Of a stretch of 64,000 bases of DNA, positions 8,482-16,824 are shown in pieces; positions within the stretch are counted from its first letter, which is position 1, and every line of letters starts with the position of its first letter. The notes below the pieces were generated by a model. The model was not told where the DNA came from. It made no database searches and saw nothing but the letters and a program-made list of their open reading frames with translations. The stretch is from positions 1-64,000 of the forward strand of contig JAQSYI010000023.1 in the NCBI GenBank assembly GCA_029256185.1, written 5' to 3'. Position numbers and translations under genes: made by a program. Source of the DNA: Paenibacillaceae bacterium (GTDB taxonomy: Bacteria; Bacillota; Bacilli; Paenibacillales; NBRC-103111).

Positions 8482-8525
8482 GGCGGAGGCTCACCCTTGT
8501 TGTTTGTTCATTTGGCCGATGCAGC

Positions 8526-8578
8526 AAAAAAGCCCGCCCCGGAATCATGCCCAGCATGAATCCCGAGACGGGCTTTTC
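8526..8578 (-). terminator. Terminator after proS
   Basis: Minus strand: AAAGCCCG...CGGGCTTTTTT with a long, nearly perfect GC-rich stem just after the proS stop and six T residues. It is a strong intrinsic terminator that separates proS from polC. Confidence 0.9.
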
Positions 8579-8608
8579 TTGTACCGGTCTGCGGTACCAA
8601 CGCAGCTA

Positions 8609-10057
8609 TTAATACGCCCGGCCGAATACAACCGTATGCTTGGCGTCTTCTCCACAGCATATGCACTTGCTCTTGAGCACTTCCGGGTGGAACGGAATAT
8701 TGCGGCTGGTAGCGCCGGTTTCTTCCTTCACCTGGGATTCGCAAGCAGCCGAACCGCACCAGCCCGCATAGGCAAATCCGCGCTTCTCCTCCAGAAATGC
8801 CTTGAATTCATCCATCGTATCCACATGGGTCATGTTCTCATCACGGAACTGCTTGGCCCGCTCGAACATAGTTGTGTGTACTTCATCGAGCATAGCCTTG
8901 ACTTCCTGCACGAAGTCCTCCTGGCGGACCATCTTCTTCTCGCTGCCCACGCGGGAGACGAGCACAACCTGTCCGTTCTCCATATCGCGGGGACCCAGCT
9001 CCGCCCGAATCGGCACGCCGCGCATCTCGTACTCGTTGAATTTCCAGCCGGGGCTTTGGCCCTCTCGGTCATCCACCTTCACCCGGACACCCGCCTGCTT
9101 CAGCTCGGCATACAGCTCATTGACTCTCGCCACCACCGGCTCGCGGGATTTGGGCGGTCCGATGGGAATCATCACAACCTGGGTGGGCGCAACCTTGGGA
9201 GGCAGTACCAGCCCGCGGTCATCGCCATGCACCATGATCAGTGCCCCGATCAACCGGGTGCTGGTGCCCCAGGAAGTGGTATGGCAGAATTGATGCTGAT
9301 TCTCCCGGTCCAGATACTTGATATCGAAGGCAACGGCGAAGTTGGTCCCCAGATAGTGGGAGGTGCCCGCTTGAACCGCCTTGCCGTCTTTCATCATCGC
9401 TTCAATGGAATAGGTATCCACTGCCCCGGCAAATTTCTCCGACGGCGTCTTCTGCCCTACAATCACCGGCATAGCCAGGAAATTCTCGACGAAGTCACGA
9501 TAGACCTCCAGCATCTGCATCGTCTCGCGGCGGGCATCCGCTTCATCCTCATGGGCCGTATGTCCTTCTTGCCACAGGAACTCGCTGGTGCGCAGGAAGG
9601 GCTGGGTGCGTTTCTCCCAACGGACCACATTGCACCATTGATTGATCAACAGCGGCAAATCCCGGTATGAGTTGATCCACTCGGAGTACATGTGGCCAAT
9701 CATGGTTTCCGAGGTAGGACGGATCGCCAGACGTTCCTCCAGCTTCTCGCCTCCGGCTTCCGTTACCCAAGGCAGCTCAGGATTGAAGCCTTCCACATGC
9801 TCCTTTTCCTTCTGGAAGAAGCTCTCGGGGATGAAGAGAGGGAAATAAGCATTCCGGTGGCCCGTTTCCTTGAAGCGGCTGTCCATCTCCCGCTGGATAT
9901 TTTCCCAGATTTCATAGCTGTCCGGCTTGAAGATAATGCAGCCGCGGACAGGCGAATAGCTCATCAGATCCGCTTTCTTGATGACATCCTGATACCAGCG
10001 GGAGAAATCCTCGCTTTGCGGAGTGATTTCTTTGACAAATTGCTTTTCCTTCGACAT
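8609..10057 (-). CDS. proS: Prolyl-tRNA synthetase, archaeal/eukaryotic-type
   Basis: This enzyme charges tRNA-Pro with proline. The 482-aa product opens with KEITPQSEDFSRWYQDVIKK and has class II motif 2 context CNVVRWEKRTQPFLRTSEFL followed by WQEGHTAH, then the anticodon domain and a C-terminal cysteine-rich zinc-like domain (KCICCGEDAKHTVVFGRAY) ending in Tyr. That layout, with no INS editing insertion, is the archaeal/eukaryotic-type ProRS, shorter than the roughly 565-aa bacterial type of B. subtilis at the same locus. It sits 21 bp after rseP, so there is no room for a T-box. Confidence 0.96.
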   Translation of the reverse strand: MSKEKQFVKEITPQSEDFSRWYQDVIKKADLMSYSPVRGCIIFKPDSYEIWENIQREMDSRFKETGHRNAYFPLFIPESFFQKEKEHVEGFNPELPWVTEAGGEKLEERLAIRPTSETMIGHMYSEWINSYRDLPLLINQWCNVVRWEKRTQPFLRTSEFLWQEGHTAHEDEADARRETMQMLEVYRDFVENFLAMPVIVGQKTPSEKFAGAVDTYSIEAMMKDGKAVQAGTSHYLGTNFAVAFDIKYLDRENQHQFCHTTSWGTSTRLIGALIMVHGDDRGLVLPPKVAPTQVVMIPIGPPKSREPVVARVNELYAELKQAGVRVKVDDREGQSPGWKFNEYEMRGVPIRAELGPRDMENGQVVLVSRVGSEKKMVRQEDFVQEVKAMLDEVHTTMFERAKQFRDENMTHVDTMDEFKAFLEEKRGFAYAGWCGSAACESQVKEETGATSRNIPFHPEVLKSKCICCGEDAKHTVVFGRAY

Positions 10058-10078
10058 GAAACGTTACCCTCCAATAAG

Positions 10079-11335
10079 TTATCCCTGTATCAAACGCATT
10101 ATATCATTATATGTGACAGCAATCATAAGCAGCATCAGCATGGCAAACCCGATAAAGTGAACCAGGCTCTCCCGGTTGGGATCGATGGGACGGCCCCGGA
10201 CAGCCTCCAAACCAAGGAACACCAGACGGCTGCCGTCCAGGCCGGGAATGGGCAGAAGATTGAACAATCCCAGATTGACGCTGAGAAGAGCGGTCCAGGT
10301 AATCATAGGGGCAATCCCTGCACTGGCAAACTCCCCGGAAACCTCCACAATCCGGACAGGACCGCCAAGATCGTCCATGGAAAACTGGCCGAATACCAGC
10401 TGTTTAATGCCCAGAAGCAGATTTTTGGTTACAAAGATCATATTATCCCATGCGCCTGTGATCGCTTCGCCGAAGTTAACATTCCGCTTGTCATAGCTCA
10501 ACAGAATGCCGACTCTTATCGATCCGTCTATATCCTTGGGCGTAATCACTTTTTGCATCTGCTCTTTGTTCCGTTCGATAATCCAGGTCATGGGCTGCCC
10601 TTCAGAAGCCTTGATCATCTCGGATAGCTTCGTCTGATCCGTCCCGATGGGAGTGTGGTTGACCTCAAGCACAATGTCTCCCTGCTTAAGCTCTGCCGCA
10701 TGTGCGGGCGAACCTTCCTCGACCTGGCCAAGCTTCACATTGGTAGGCATGCCATTTAGAACCATCACGATCAGAAACAGCACAAAGGCCAGCAGAAAAT
10801 TCATGAACGGTCCGGCAAAAATGGACACCGCCCGCTTCCCAACCGATTTGCTGTTGAACTGGCGGTCCCATGGAGCAATCTGCGTTTCCTTGCCGCGGGC
10901 GATCATCAGCGCATCCGGTTCCACGGCAAACCTCGCCGATTCTCCGTCCACGTTCATACGAACATGGAGGTCCCGCTCCAAATCAATACTTTCCACCTCT
11001 CCTTGGATGGAATTGGCCCGTTGGTCCAATTGGTCCAGATAGAGGTGGCTGATCTTCTCGTTCTTCAACCGGATGCCGATGGTTTGTCCGACGGTTACCT
11101 GGACAATTTCCGGGTCTTCACCCGCCATCCGCACATAGCCTCCAATAGGGAGCAGGCGGAGCGTATAGGTGGTTTCATTTCTTTTGTATGAGAACAGCTT
11201 CGGTCCGAAGCCAATCGCAAATTCCCTCACCAGGATCCCTGCCCGTTTGGCAAAAAAGAAATGACCCCATTCATGCAGCGTCACGAGCAAAAAGAACATA
11301 AGAACAATCTGCAAGCCGTTTTGTACGTTGGACAC
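10079..11335 (-). CDS. rseP: Site-2 membrane metalloprotease RseP
   Basis: This intramembrane zinc protease cleaves anti-sigma factors and signal-peptide remnants (B. subtilis RasP). The 418-aa product has the zinc motif HEWGH at 21-25 in TM1, a PDZ domain (GSPAHAAELKQGDIVLEVN), and the third zinc ligand region NLLPIPGLDGSRL near the C-terminus. A GTG start at 11335 is preceded by AAGGGGGAAG. It follows dxr and precedes proS, as in B. subtilis. The segment between TM1 and the PDZ (about 75-150) is charged and longer than in some relatives. Confidence 0.95.
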   Translation of the reverse strand: MSNVQNGLQIVLMFFLLVTLHEWGHFFFAKRAGILVREFAIGFGPKLFSYKRNETTYTLRLLPIGGYVRMAGEDPEIVQVTVGQTIGIRLKNEKISHLYLDQLDQRANSIQGEVESIDLERDLHVRMNVDGESARFAVEPDALMIARGKETQIAPWDRQFNSKSVGKRAVSIFAGPFMNFLLAFVLFLIVMVLNGMPTNVKLGQVEEGSPAHAAELKQGDIVLEVNHTPIGTDQTKLSEMIKASEGQPMTWIIERNKEQMQKVITPKDIDGSIRVGILLSYDKRNVNFGEAITGAWDNMIFVTKNLLLGIKQLVFGQFSMDDLGGPVRIVEVSGEFASAGIAPMITWTALLSVNLGLFNLLPIPGLDGSRLVFLGLEAVRGRPIDPNRESLVHFIGFAMLMLLMIAVTYNDIMRLIQG

Positions 11336-11520
11336 TCGTCTTCCCCCTTCTTGTTTGGCAGGTATTCAGCACTGCTGCTGTCGTTTGGCTTCCATATACT
11401 CTAAGATTAACATTAACCCGGAAGCCAATACAAGCGAACCGCAAGCAGCACCGGTCCTGTTCATTACCCAGCATATGCTAAAGCGGGGGAGGCTTATTCA
11501 CTTTCGTATGGAACAACCTG
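11336..11520 (-). other. dxr-rseP spacer
   Basis: No gene is supported in this 185-bp gap. It holds an inverted repeat, TGGCTTCC...GGAAGCCA with a 26-nt loop, and no convincing promoter or T-run terminator. An open frame crossing it has no ribosome binding site. Confidence 0.4.
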
Positions 11521-12675
11521 TCAGGAGGACTGCAAAGCAAGGGCCGCAGCAGCTCTGGCCCAACGGTCTGCCGCCACGATTTGCTCCAGATCCGGATTCT
11601 CCGCAGAGGAATGCAGATTAAGCGTCCGCTCAATCACGGTCTCAATATCCAGGAAGGTGATCTCCCCCTGAAGGAAGCGGGCAACGGCCACCTCATTTGC
11701 TGCGTTGAACACCGTTGGCGCCGTGCCTCCTGTTTTGCCGCAAGCATAAGCCAGACCCAGACACGGATAACGCCCGTAATCCATCTCGCGAAAATGCAGC
11801 CGTCCCATCTCGGCCAGACGCAGCGGGCTGGTAGGTGTAGGCTTTCTGGAGGGATAAGTAAGCGCATATTGAATCGGCACCCTCATATCCGGGTTGCCTA
11901 ATTGCGCCATTACGCTATTGTCGCAAAACTCAACCATGGAATGGATTACGCTTTCGGGATGAAGCAGCACCTCGATCCGGTCATAGGGCATATCGAACAG
12001 CCAGTGGGCTTCGATTACCTCAAGGCCCTTATTGACCATCGTAGCGGAGTCGATAGTAATCTTCGCTCCCATGGACCAGTTGGGGTGCCGCAGCGCCTCT
12101 TCTACAGTAACTCCAGCCAACTGCTGGCGGGTCCGGTCCCGGAAGGAGCCTCCTGAGGCAGTCAAGATCAGCTTGTTCGCTTCCCGGACCGTTTCCCCGT
12201 TCAAGCATTGAAAAATCGCCGAATGCTCACTGTCAATCGGAAGCAGAGGCACACCCTTGAGGCGGGCCCGCTCAGACACCAGATGGCCGGCAGTCACGAG
12301 AGTCTCCTTGTTGGCCAGGCCGATGGCTTTGCCCGCATCAATGGCCGCAAGAGTCGGCTTAAGGCCTACGCTTCCCACCATAGCGGTCACAACCATATCA
12401 GCCTCGGTACCTGCAGCCGCCTCAACCAGACCTTCTTCCCCATAATAGACCTTGATCTTTCCACCGACTGACTCTTCCACCTGCTTGGCAAGCTCCCGGG
12501 TAGAAACCGAGACCAATTTGGGCGAAAATTGCTTGATCTGCTTGAGCAACAAGTTCAGATTGCTGCCGGCAGCCAATGCTTCAATCTGATAAGCGTCGGG
12601 ATCATGGGCGATTACATCCAGAGTTTGAGTCCCGATCGAGCCCGTGGACCCCAGTAGGGCAATGCGTTTTTTCAT
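11521..12675 (-). CDS. dxr: 1-deoxy-D-xylulose 5-phosphate reductoisomerase
   Basis: Dxr makes MEP from DXP with NADPH, the committed step of the non-mevalonate isoprenoid pathway. The 384-aa product has the N-terminal nucleotide-binding motif GSTGSIG (8-14), ANKETLV, the substrate/metal motif PIDSEHSAIFQCL, SGGSFRD, and HPNWSMGAKITIDSATMVNK. It lies between cdsA and rseP, a usual Bacilli order, so isoprenoid supply and its use (uppS) are in one cluster. Confidence 0.98.
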   Translation of the reverse strand: MKKRIALLGSTGSIGTQTLDVIAHDPDAYQIEALAAGSNLNLLLKQIKQFSPKLVSVSTRELAKQVEESVGGKIKVYYGEEGLVEAAAGTEADMVVTAMVGSVGLKPTLAAIDAGKAIGLANKETLVTAGHLVSERARLKGVPLLPIDSEHSAIFQCLNGETVREANKLILTASGGSFRDRTRQQLAGVTVEEALRHPNWSMGAKITIDSATMVNKGLEVIEAHWLFDMPYDRIEVLLHPESVIHSMVEFCDNSVMAQLGNPDMRVPIQYALTYPSRKPTPTSPLRLAEMGRLHFREMDYGRYPCLGLAYACGKTGGTAPTVFNAANEVAVARFLQGEITFLDIETVIERTLNLHSSAENPDLEQIVAADRWARAAAALALQSS

Positions 12676-12690
12676 ATAGGACGTCTCCCG

Positions 12691-13494
12691 TCATTGCGGA
12701 ATCATCGATAACAGACACAGGAAGGGAAACACGATCAGCCAGCTGTCCACCCGGTCAAGCACGCCGCCGTGTCCGGGGAGAATAGCGCCGGTATCCTTTA
12801 TTCCCTTGACCCTCTTGTAGGCAGACTGAATCAGATCTCCCATCTGTCCCACTACGGCAATGACCGCTCCCAGCAAGACAGCCCGTCCCAACTCCAAGGC
12901 TTCGGGATTATACAAGCTGAAGGCTACAGCCACTGCCACAGACAGCAATACTCCCCCGGCAGAGCCCTCTACCGTTTTCTTCGGACTGATCGCAGGCCAC
13001 AGCAGATGCTTGCCGAACGCAACTCCGGCAAAATACGCCCCAGCATCTGACGCCCAGATGCACAGAAACGTGAGCAGCGTCCAGAACAGGCCGTCAGTCG
13101 CAAGCCAGCGGGTGGAAACCATGTAATGGAATCCGAAGCCCATATAAATAATTCCAATAAACACCAGAGCCGCTTGATCAATGGTCAGCTTGTTCTTGGT
13201 CATAACCGTTAAAGAAAGAAGAGCGAGCATAATCAGCCAAATATAAACCTCTGCAGAAAGACCGAAGCCAACCCGCCCCGCTTCCCAAGGGACTGTCAGC
13301 ATAACAGTTGCGGCAAGCCCGAGAAAACGGGGGACCATCTGTTCCTGCAAACCGATCATTCTTATGTATTCATCATAGCCTACGATAGCAAGCAGCAGGA
13401 CCAGTCCGAGAAACCAGTAGCCTCCCAGGACCAGCAGCGCAATGAACGCCCCTCCTGCCACTACGCCGGTAATAATCCGTTGTTTCAAGCCCAT
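12691..13494 (-). CDS. cdsA: Phosphatidate cytidylyltransferase
   Basis: CdsA forms CDP-diacylglycerol from phosphatidic acid and CTP, the branch point of phospholipid synthesis. The 267-aa protein is almost wholly hydrophobic with about 7-8 membrane segments and carries the C-terminal CdsA signature KRVKGIKDTGAILPGHGG followed by VLDRVDS. The ATG at 13494 starts MGLKQRIITG. It is 15 bp after uppS and 15 bp before dxr, so it is co-transcribed. Confidence 0.97.
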   Translation of the reverse strand: MGLKQRIITGVVAGGAFIALLVLGGYWFLGLVLLLAIVGYDEYIRMIGLQEQMVPRFLGLAATVMLTVPWEAGRVGFGLSAEVYIWLIMLALLSLTVMTKNKLTIDQAALVFIGIIYMGFGFHYMVSTRWLATDGLFWTLLTFLCIWASDAGAYFAGVAFGKHLLWPAISPKKTVEGSAGGVLLSVAVAVAFSLYNPEALELGRAVLLGAVIAVVGQMGDLIQSAYKRVKGIKDTGAILPGHGGVLDRVDSWLIVFPFLCLLSMIPQ

Positions 13495-13509
13495 TCCTCC
13501 AGTAAGAGA

Positions 13510-14289
13510 TTACAGACCTCCGTATCGTCTCGAACGTCTCTGATACTCTTGAATTGCTTCATAGAAATGCCGCTCAGTGAAGTCCGGCCAGAAGAGAGGA
13601 GAAAAGAACATCTCCGTATAAGCCAGCTGCCAAAGCATAAAATTGCTCAAACGCAACTCTCCGCTTGTCCGGATCAGCAAATCAGGATCAGGCAGACCCG
13701 CAGTCCGCAGATACTTCTCAAAGGTGGCTTCTACAATGTCATCCGCTGTGATCGCACCCGCGCGAATATCCTCGACCATATCCTTCATAGCCGTTATCAT
13801 CTCGTTGCGGCTGCCATAATTAAGCGCAAAGTTAAGAATAAGCCCCGTGTTATTCCGGGTCCGTTCGGCTGCTTCTTCAACAGCGGATAAGGTATGGCTG
13901 GGCAGCCCCTCCCGGATTCCGGTCATGCGGACCTGTACATTCTTCTCCACCAGCTCATCAAGCTCAATGGCGAGAAATTCCTGGGGCAGCCGCATCAGAA
14001 AGTCTACTTCATCCTGGGGCCGCTTCCAGTTTTCCGTGGAGAATGCATACATGGTCAGCACTTCCACACCCAAGTCATTGGCGGCAATGGTCACGCGCTT
14101 CACCGTTTTCATGCCGCTGTGATGCCCGGCTATCCGGGGTAGCCCTCGCTGCTTGGCCCAACGTCCGTTTCCGTCCATGATGACCGCCACGTGCCTGGGA
14201 ATCTTCCCTTCCAGCAGCACTTCCCTGGTGACATTTCCCTCGACCGGCTCCCGCTTGGTCCATTTTCTGAACAATTGAATCACGTTCAT
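13510..14289 (-). CDS. uppS: Isoprenyl transferase (undecaprenyl diphosphate synthase)
   Basis: UppS condenses IPP onto FPP to give undecaprenyl diphosphate, the cell-wall lipid carrier. Signature MDGNGRWAKQRGLPRIAGHH, then YAFSTENWKRP and the C-terminal DLLIRTSGELRLSNF are all present. Start is uncertain: GTG at 14304 gives MAPGE plus this protein; ATG at 14289 aligns best with B. subtilis; GTG at 14283 has the best spacing (6 nt) from GGGGGAG. A terminator-like hairpin lies directly upstream. Confidence 0.95.
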   Translation of the reverse strand: MNVIQLFRKWTKREPVEGNVTREVLLEGKIPRHVAVIMDGNGRWAKQRGLPRIAGHHSGMKTVKRVTIAANDLGVEVLTMYAFSTENWKRPQDEVDFLMRLPQEFLAIELDELVEKNVQVRMTGIREGLPSHTLSAVEEAAERTRNNTGLILNFALNYGSRNEMITAMKDMVEDIRAGAITADDIVEATFEKYLRTAGLPDPDLLIRTSGELRLSNFMLWQLAYTEMFFSPLFWPDFTERHFYEAIQEYQRRSRRYGGL

Positions 14290-14307
14290 CTCCCCCGGTG
14301 CCACAAA

Positions 14308-14341
14308 AATCGAAAAGCCCCCTTCGAAAAAGGGGCGGTTA
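14308..14341 (-). terminator. Terminator-like hairpin between frr and uppS
   Basis: Minus strand: GCCCC TTTTTCGA AGGGGGC followed by TTTTCGATTTTT. It could end part of the pyrH-frr transcript or act as processing signal, since the AGGGGG of the stem is also near the uppS start. Confidence 0.6.
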
Positions 14342-14345
14342 GCTG

Positions 14346-14900
14346 CTACACTTCCATAATTTCCTTTTCTTTGGCAACCAGCACCTTATCGATTTCCGCA
14401 ACAAACTTGTCTGTTTGCTTTTGCATATCGTCCTGGTGACGTCGGGATTCGTCCTCCGGCATGCCTGTTTTCTCCAGCTTCTTGATATCATCATTGGCGT
14501 CGCGGCGGATGTTGCGGATGGCTACCTTCGCTTCCTCGCCGTATTTTTTGGTCAGCTTGACCAACTCCGCCCTGCGCTCTTCCGTCAAAGCCGGAATCAC
14601 CAGCCGGATTGCGCTGCCGTCATTCGATGGAGTCAACCCCAGGTCGGATTTCATGATGGCTTTCTCAAGAGGTCCGATTACCGACTTATCCCACGGCTGA
14701 ATCATCAGCGTCCGGGAATCCGGCAAGGTAACATTGCCCAGTTGATTAACCGGGGTGAGCGCACCGTAATATTCCACCTGAATCCGGTCAAGCAGATTGA
14801 CGGAAGCCCGGCCCGCACGCAGGGAAGCCAACTCTTTCTTCAAGGAGGAGACTGCCTTTTCCATACGTTCTTCGGCGTTTTTCTTAATGGATTGCGCCAT
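14346..14900 (-). CDS. frr: Ribosome recycling factor
   Basis: RRF splits post-termination ribosomes together with EF-G. The 184-aa length is typical; the sequence has the N-terminal helix EERMEKAVSSLKKELASLRA with GRAS, then NQLGNVTLPDSRTLMIQPWD and the C-terminal DDIKKLEKTGMPEDESRR. ATG at 14900 follows the pyrH stop immediately (TAG ATG), so the two genes are translationally coupled. Confidence 0.98.
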   Translation of the reverse strand: MAQSIKKNAEERMEKAVSSLKKELASLRAGRASVNLLDRIQVEYYGALTPVNQLGNVTLPDSRTLMIQPWDKSVIGPLEKAIMKSDLGLTPSNDGSAIRLVIPALTEERRAELVKLTKKYGEEAKVAIRNIRRDANDDIKKLEKTGMPEDESRRHQDDMQKQTDKFVAEIDKVLVAKEKEIMEV

Positions 14901-15632
14901 CTATTCTACACTCCCTTTTACTATAGTGCCGATCTTCTCACCGAGCACCACACGCTTGATATTCCCGTTCTCCGTAATGGAGAAGACAATGAGCGGAATG
15001 TTGTTGTCCATGCATAGAGATGATGCCGTCGAATCCATGACTCCCAGGTTCTTGTTGAGCACTTCCAGATATGTAAGCGTCTCGTATTTCACCGCATCCG
15101 GGTCCTTGAACGGATCGGCGGAATAAACACCGTCAACCTTGTTCTTGGCCATCAGGATGACCTCTGCTTCAATCTCCGCCGCGCGGAGTGCTGCTGTGGT
15201 ATCCGTGGAGAAATAAGGATTGCCCGTGCCTGCCGCAAAAATCACCACGCGTCCTTTCTCCAGATGGCGGATAGCCCGTCTTCTGATGTACGGCTCTGCC
15301 ACTTGCTGCATGGTAATGGAGGATTGCACCCGCGTCGGCACCCCAACATTTTCCAGAGCATCCTGCAAAGCCAGTGCGTTCATAACAGTAGCCAGCATGC
15401 CCATATAATCTGCTGTCGCCCGGTCAATTCCTTTGGCGCTGCCGGCAATGCCTCTCCAGATGTTGCCTCCGCCTACTACAATGGCTACCTCAACACCGAG
15501 CTCATGAACGGCCTTTACCTGTTCTGCGATGGAAACAATGGTTACAGAATCAATACCGTAGCCAATATTGCCGGACAATGCTTCACCGCTTAGCTTTAAC
15601 ACGACTCTTTTGAATCTTGGCTGTTCCAACAT
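14901..15632 (-). CDS. pyrH: UMP kinase
   Basis: PyrH phosphorylates UMP to UDP and is a hexameric amino-acid-kinase fold enzyme. The 243-aa product has KLSGEAL near the start, VGGGNIWRG in the nucleotide loop and the C-terminal TSSLCMDNNIPLIVFS-like segment (TASSLCMDNNIPL). I chose ATG 15632 because GGAGGTAGAG is right before it; an open frame to 15662 lacks a site. Upstream lie repeats of a separate family (15657-15824). Confidence 0.97.
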   Translation of the reverse strand: MLEQPRFKRVVLKLSGEALSGNIGYGIDSVTIVSIAEQVKAVHELGVEVAIVVGGGNIWRGIAGSAKGIDRATADYMGMLATVMNALALQDALENVGVPTRVQSSITMQQVAEPYIRRRAIRHLEKGRVVIFAAGTGNPYFSTDTTAALRAAEIEAEVILMAKNKVDGVYSADPFKDPDAVKYETLTYLEVLNKNLGVMDSTASSLCMDNNIPLIVFSITENGNIKRVVLGEKIGTIVKGSVE

Positions 15633-15656
15633 CTCTACCTCCAATACAGCATTATA

Positions 15657-15824
15657 CCCCACAAAGTGAAGCTAATGCTCCGAAGCCTACTCCGATTCCT
15701 TTGCGGGGACCCCAGAATCTAAATCACCCCACAAAGTGAACCTGATCCTTCGAAGCTTATTCCGATTCCTTTGCGGGGGCCCCTAACCCAAAAAACACCC
15801 CTCAAAGTGAACCTGATGCTTTCC
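15657..15824 (-). repeat. Tandem structured repeats in pyrH leader (family B)
   Basis: Copies lie at 15657-15712 and 15726-15783, with a partial one at 15797-15824. On the minus strand each full copy has CCCCGCAAAG, about 37 nt including AAGCTTCGAAGG or GGCTTCGGAG, then CTTTGTGGGG, so the ends pair into a 10-bp stem with one G-U. The copy nearest pyrH ends GGGGTATAAT about 11 nt from GGAGG. Confidence 0.85.
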
Positions 15825-15829
15825 AGTGT

Positions 15830-15858
15830 AAAAAAGAAGGAACACCAGTCGTGTTCCA
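15830..15858 (-). terminator. Terminator after tsf
   Basis: Minus strand: GGAACAC GACTG GTGTTCC followed by TTCTTTTTTA, a compact stem with a T-run. It separates tsf from pyrH. Confidence 0.9.
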
Positions 15859-15884
15859 TCTCTTTTACGTTTTTGAGCCTGATC

Positions 15885-16535
15885 TTATTGCTTGACTTGC
15901 GCCATAACTTCTTCTACGAAATTGTCTTGCTTCTTCTCCAAGCCTTCTCCCAGTTCATAGCGGGCAAAACGGCGGATGGAGATGTTTTCGCCGATGGTGG
16001 AGATTTTCTCTTTCAGCAAAGTCTCAACGGTTTTGTCTTGATCTTTGATGAAAGGTTGCTCCAGCAGACAAAATTCTTCATAATACTTGTTGATGCGGCC
16101 TTCAACCATCTTGTCGACGATCTTCTCCGGTTTGCCTTCGTTCAGCGCCTGAGCACGGAGAATTTCCTTTTCTTTCTCCAGTTCTTCCGTAGGCACTTCC
16201 TCGCGTCTTACATAGCGGGGATTGGCAGCAGCGATTTGCATGGCGATATCGCGGGCAAACTCGCGGAATTGTTCTGTTTTACCGACAAAGTCAGTTTCGC
16301 AGTTGATTTCAACCAGCACGCCGATCCGTCCGCCTGCATGGATGTAGGATTCGCATACGCCTTCGGTGGCAATACGGCCGCCTTTTTTGGCTGCAGCAGC
16401 CAGGCCCTTCTCACGAAGGAATTCAATTGCTTTCTCGATGTTGCCATCGGTTTCGTCAAGAGCTTTTTTACAATCAAGCATGCCGGCGCCTGTTTTTTCG
16501 CGCAATTCTTTTACGGCGGAAGCGGAAACTGCCAT
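15885..16535 (-). CDS. tsf: Elongation factor Ts
   Basis: EF-Ts exchanges GDP for GTP on EF-Tu. The 216-aa length is usual for the short Firmicutes form. It has the TGAGMLDCKKALDETDG core motif, the CETDFV motif, and the C-terminal coiled/dimerisation region. I chose ATG 16535 after TTAGGAGGTTACC; an open frame continues to 16685 only because the upstream leader repeats lack stops. It follows rpsB with a hairpin in between. Confidence 0.97.
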   Translation of the reverse strand: MAVSASAVKELREKTGAGMLDCKKALDETDGNIEKAIEFLREKGLAAAAKKGGRIATEGVCESYIHAGGRIGVLVEINCETDFVGKTEQFREFARDIAMQIAAANPRYVRREEVPTEELEKEKEILRAQALNEGKPEKIVDKMVEGRINKYYEEFCLLEQPFIKDQDKTVETLLKEKISTIGENISIRRFARYELGEGLEKKQDNFVEEVMAQVKQ

Positions 16536-16550
16536 GGGGGGTAACCTCCT

Positions 16551-16718
16551 AAGAGTTTTGAGTGCAAATTGCCAACGCGAAGCGGGAATTGCGAAAAACT
16601 CACTTCGGAAGCATCTGCTAAGAGTTTTGAGTAACACATGCCCATGCGAAGCGGGAAATTTACGAAAAACTCGCTTCGGAAGCATATGCTAAGAGTTTTG
16701 AGTAACTTCGGAAGCATC
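16551..16718 (-). repeat. Tandem SD-linked stem-loop modules in tsf leader (family A)
   Basis: Two full units (16551-16617, 16618-16687) and a truncated one (16689-16718). Read on the minus strand: GCTTCCGAAGC, GAGTTTTTCG, an inner stem (GCAATTCCC/GGCAATTTGC in one unit, a different pairing sequence in the other), ACTCAAAACTCTTAG, then AGGAGG in the unit next to tsf or a new GCTTCCGAAGC in the distal units. Confidence 0.9.
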
Positions 16719-16756
16719 AACTTACATATAGAATATGTGATAATTGTAGCTTTGCT

Positions 16757-16808
16757 CAAAAAAAGGGTGGTGATAGGTTGTTACACCTTCAACCCACCCG
16801 TTTTTTTG
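16757..16808 (-). terminator. Hairpin with T-run between rpsB and tsf
   Basis: Minus strand: GGGTGG...CCACCC with an inner GGTTG/CAACC pairing, followed by seven T residues. It is either the rpsB terminator or a partial terminator that sets the rpsB:tsf ratio; I see no clear separate promoter before tsf. Confidence 0.8.
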
Positions 16809-16824
16809 CTTGCTATCCGACTGC

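Noticed and set aside
8423..9670. 415-codon plus-strand open frame opposite proS
   Set aside because: It is antisense to proS and has no recognisable domain or good ribosome binding site.
10058..10078. T-box leader for proS
   Set aside because: Only 21 bp separate rseP and proS, which is too short.
11271..11474. 67-codon minus-strand frame between dxr and rseP
   Set aside because: It overlaps rseP, has no ribosome binding site and random composition.
16536..16685. N-terminal extension of tsf through the leader repeats
   Set aside because: The frame is open because the repeats lack stops there; EF-Ts begins at MAVSASAVKELREKTGAG next to AGGAGG.
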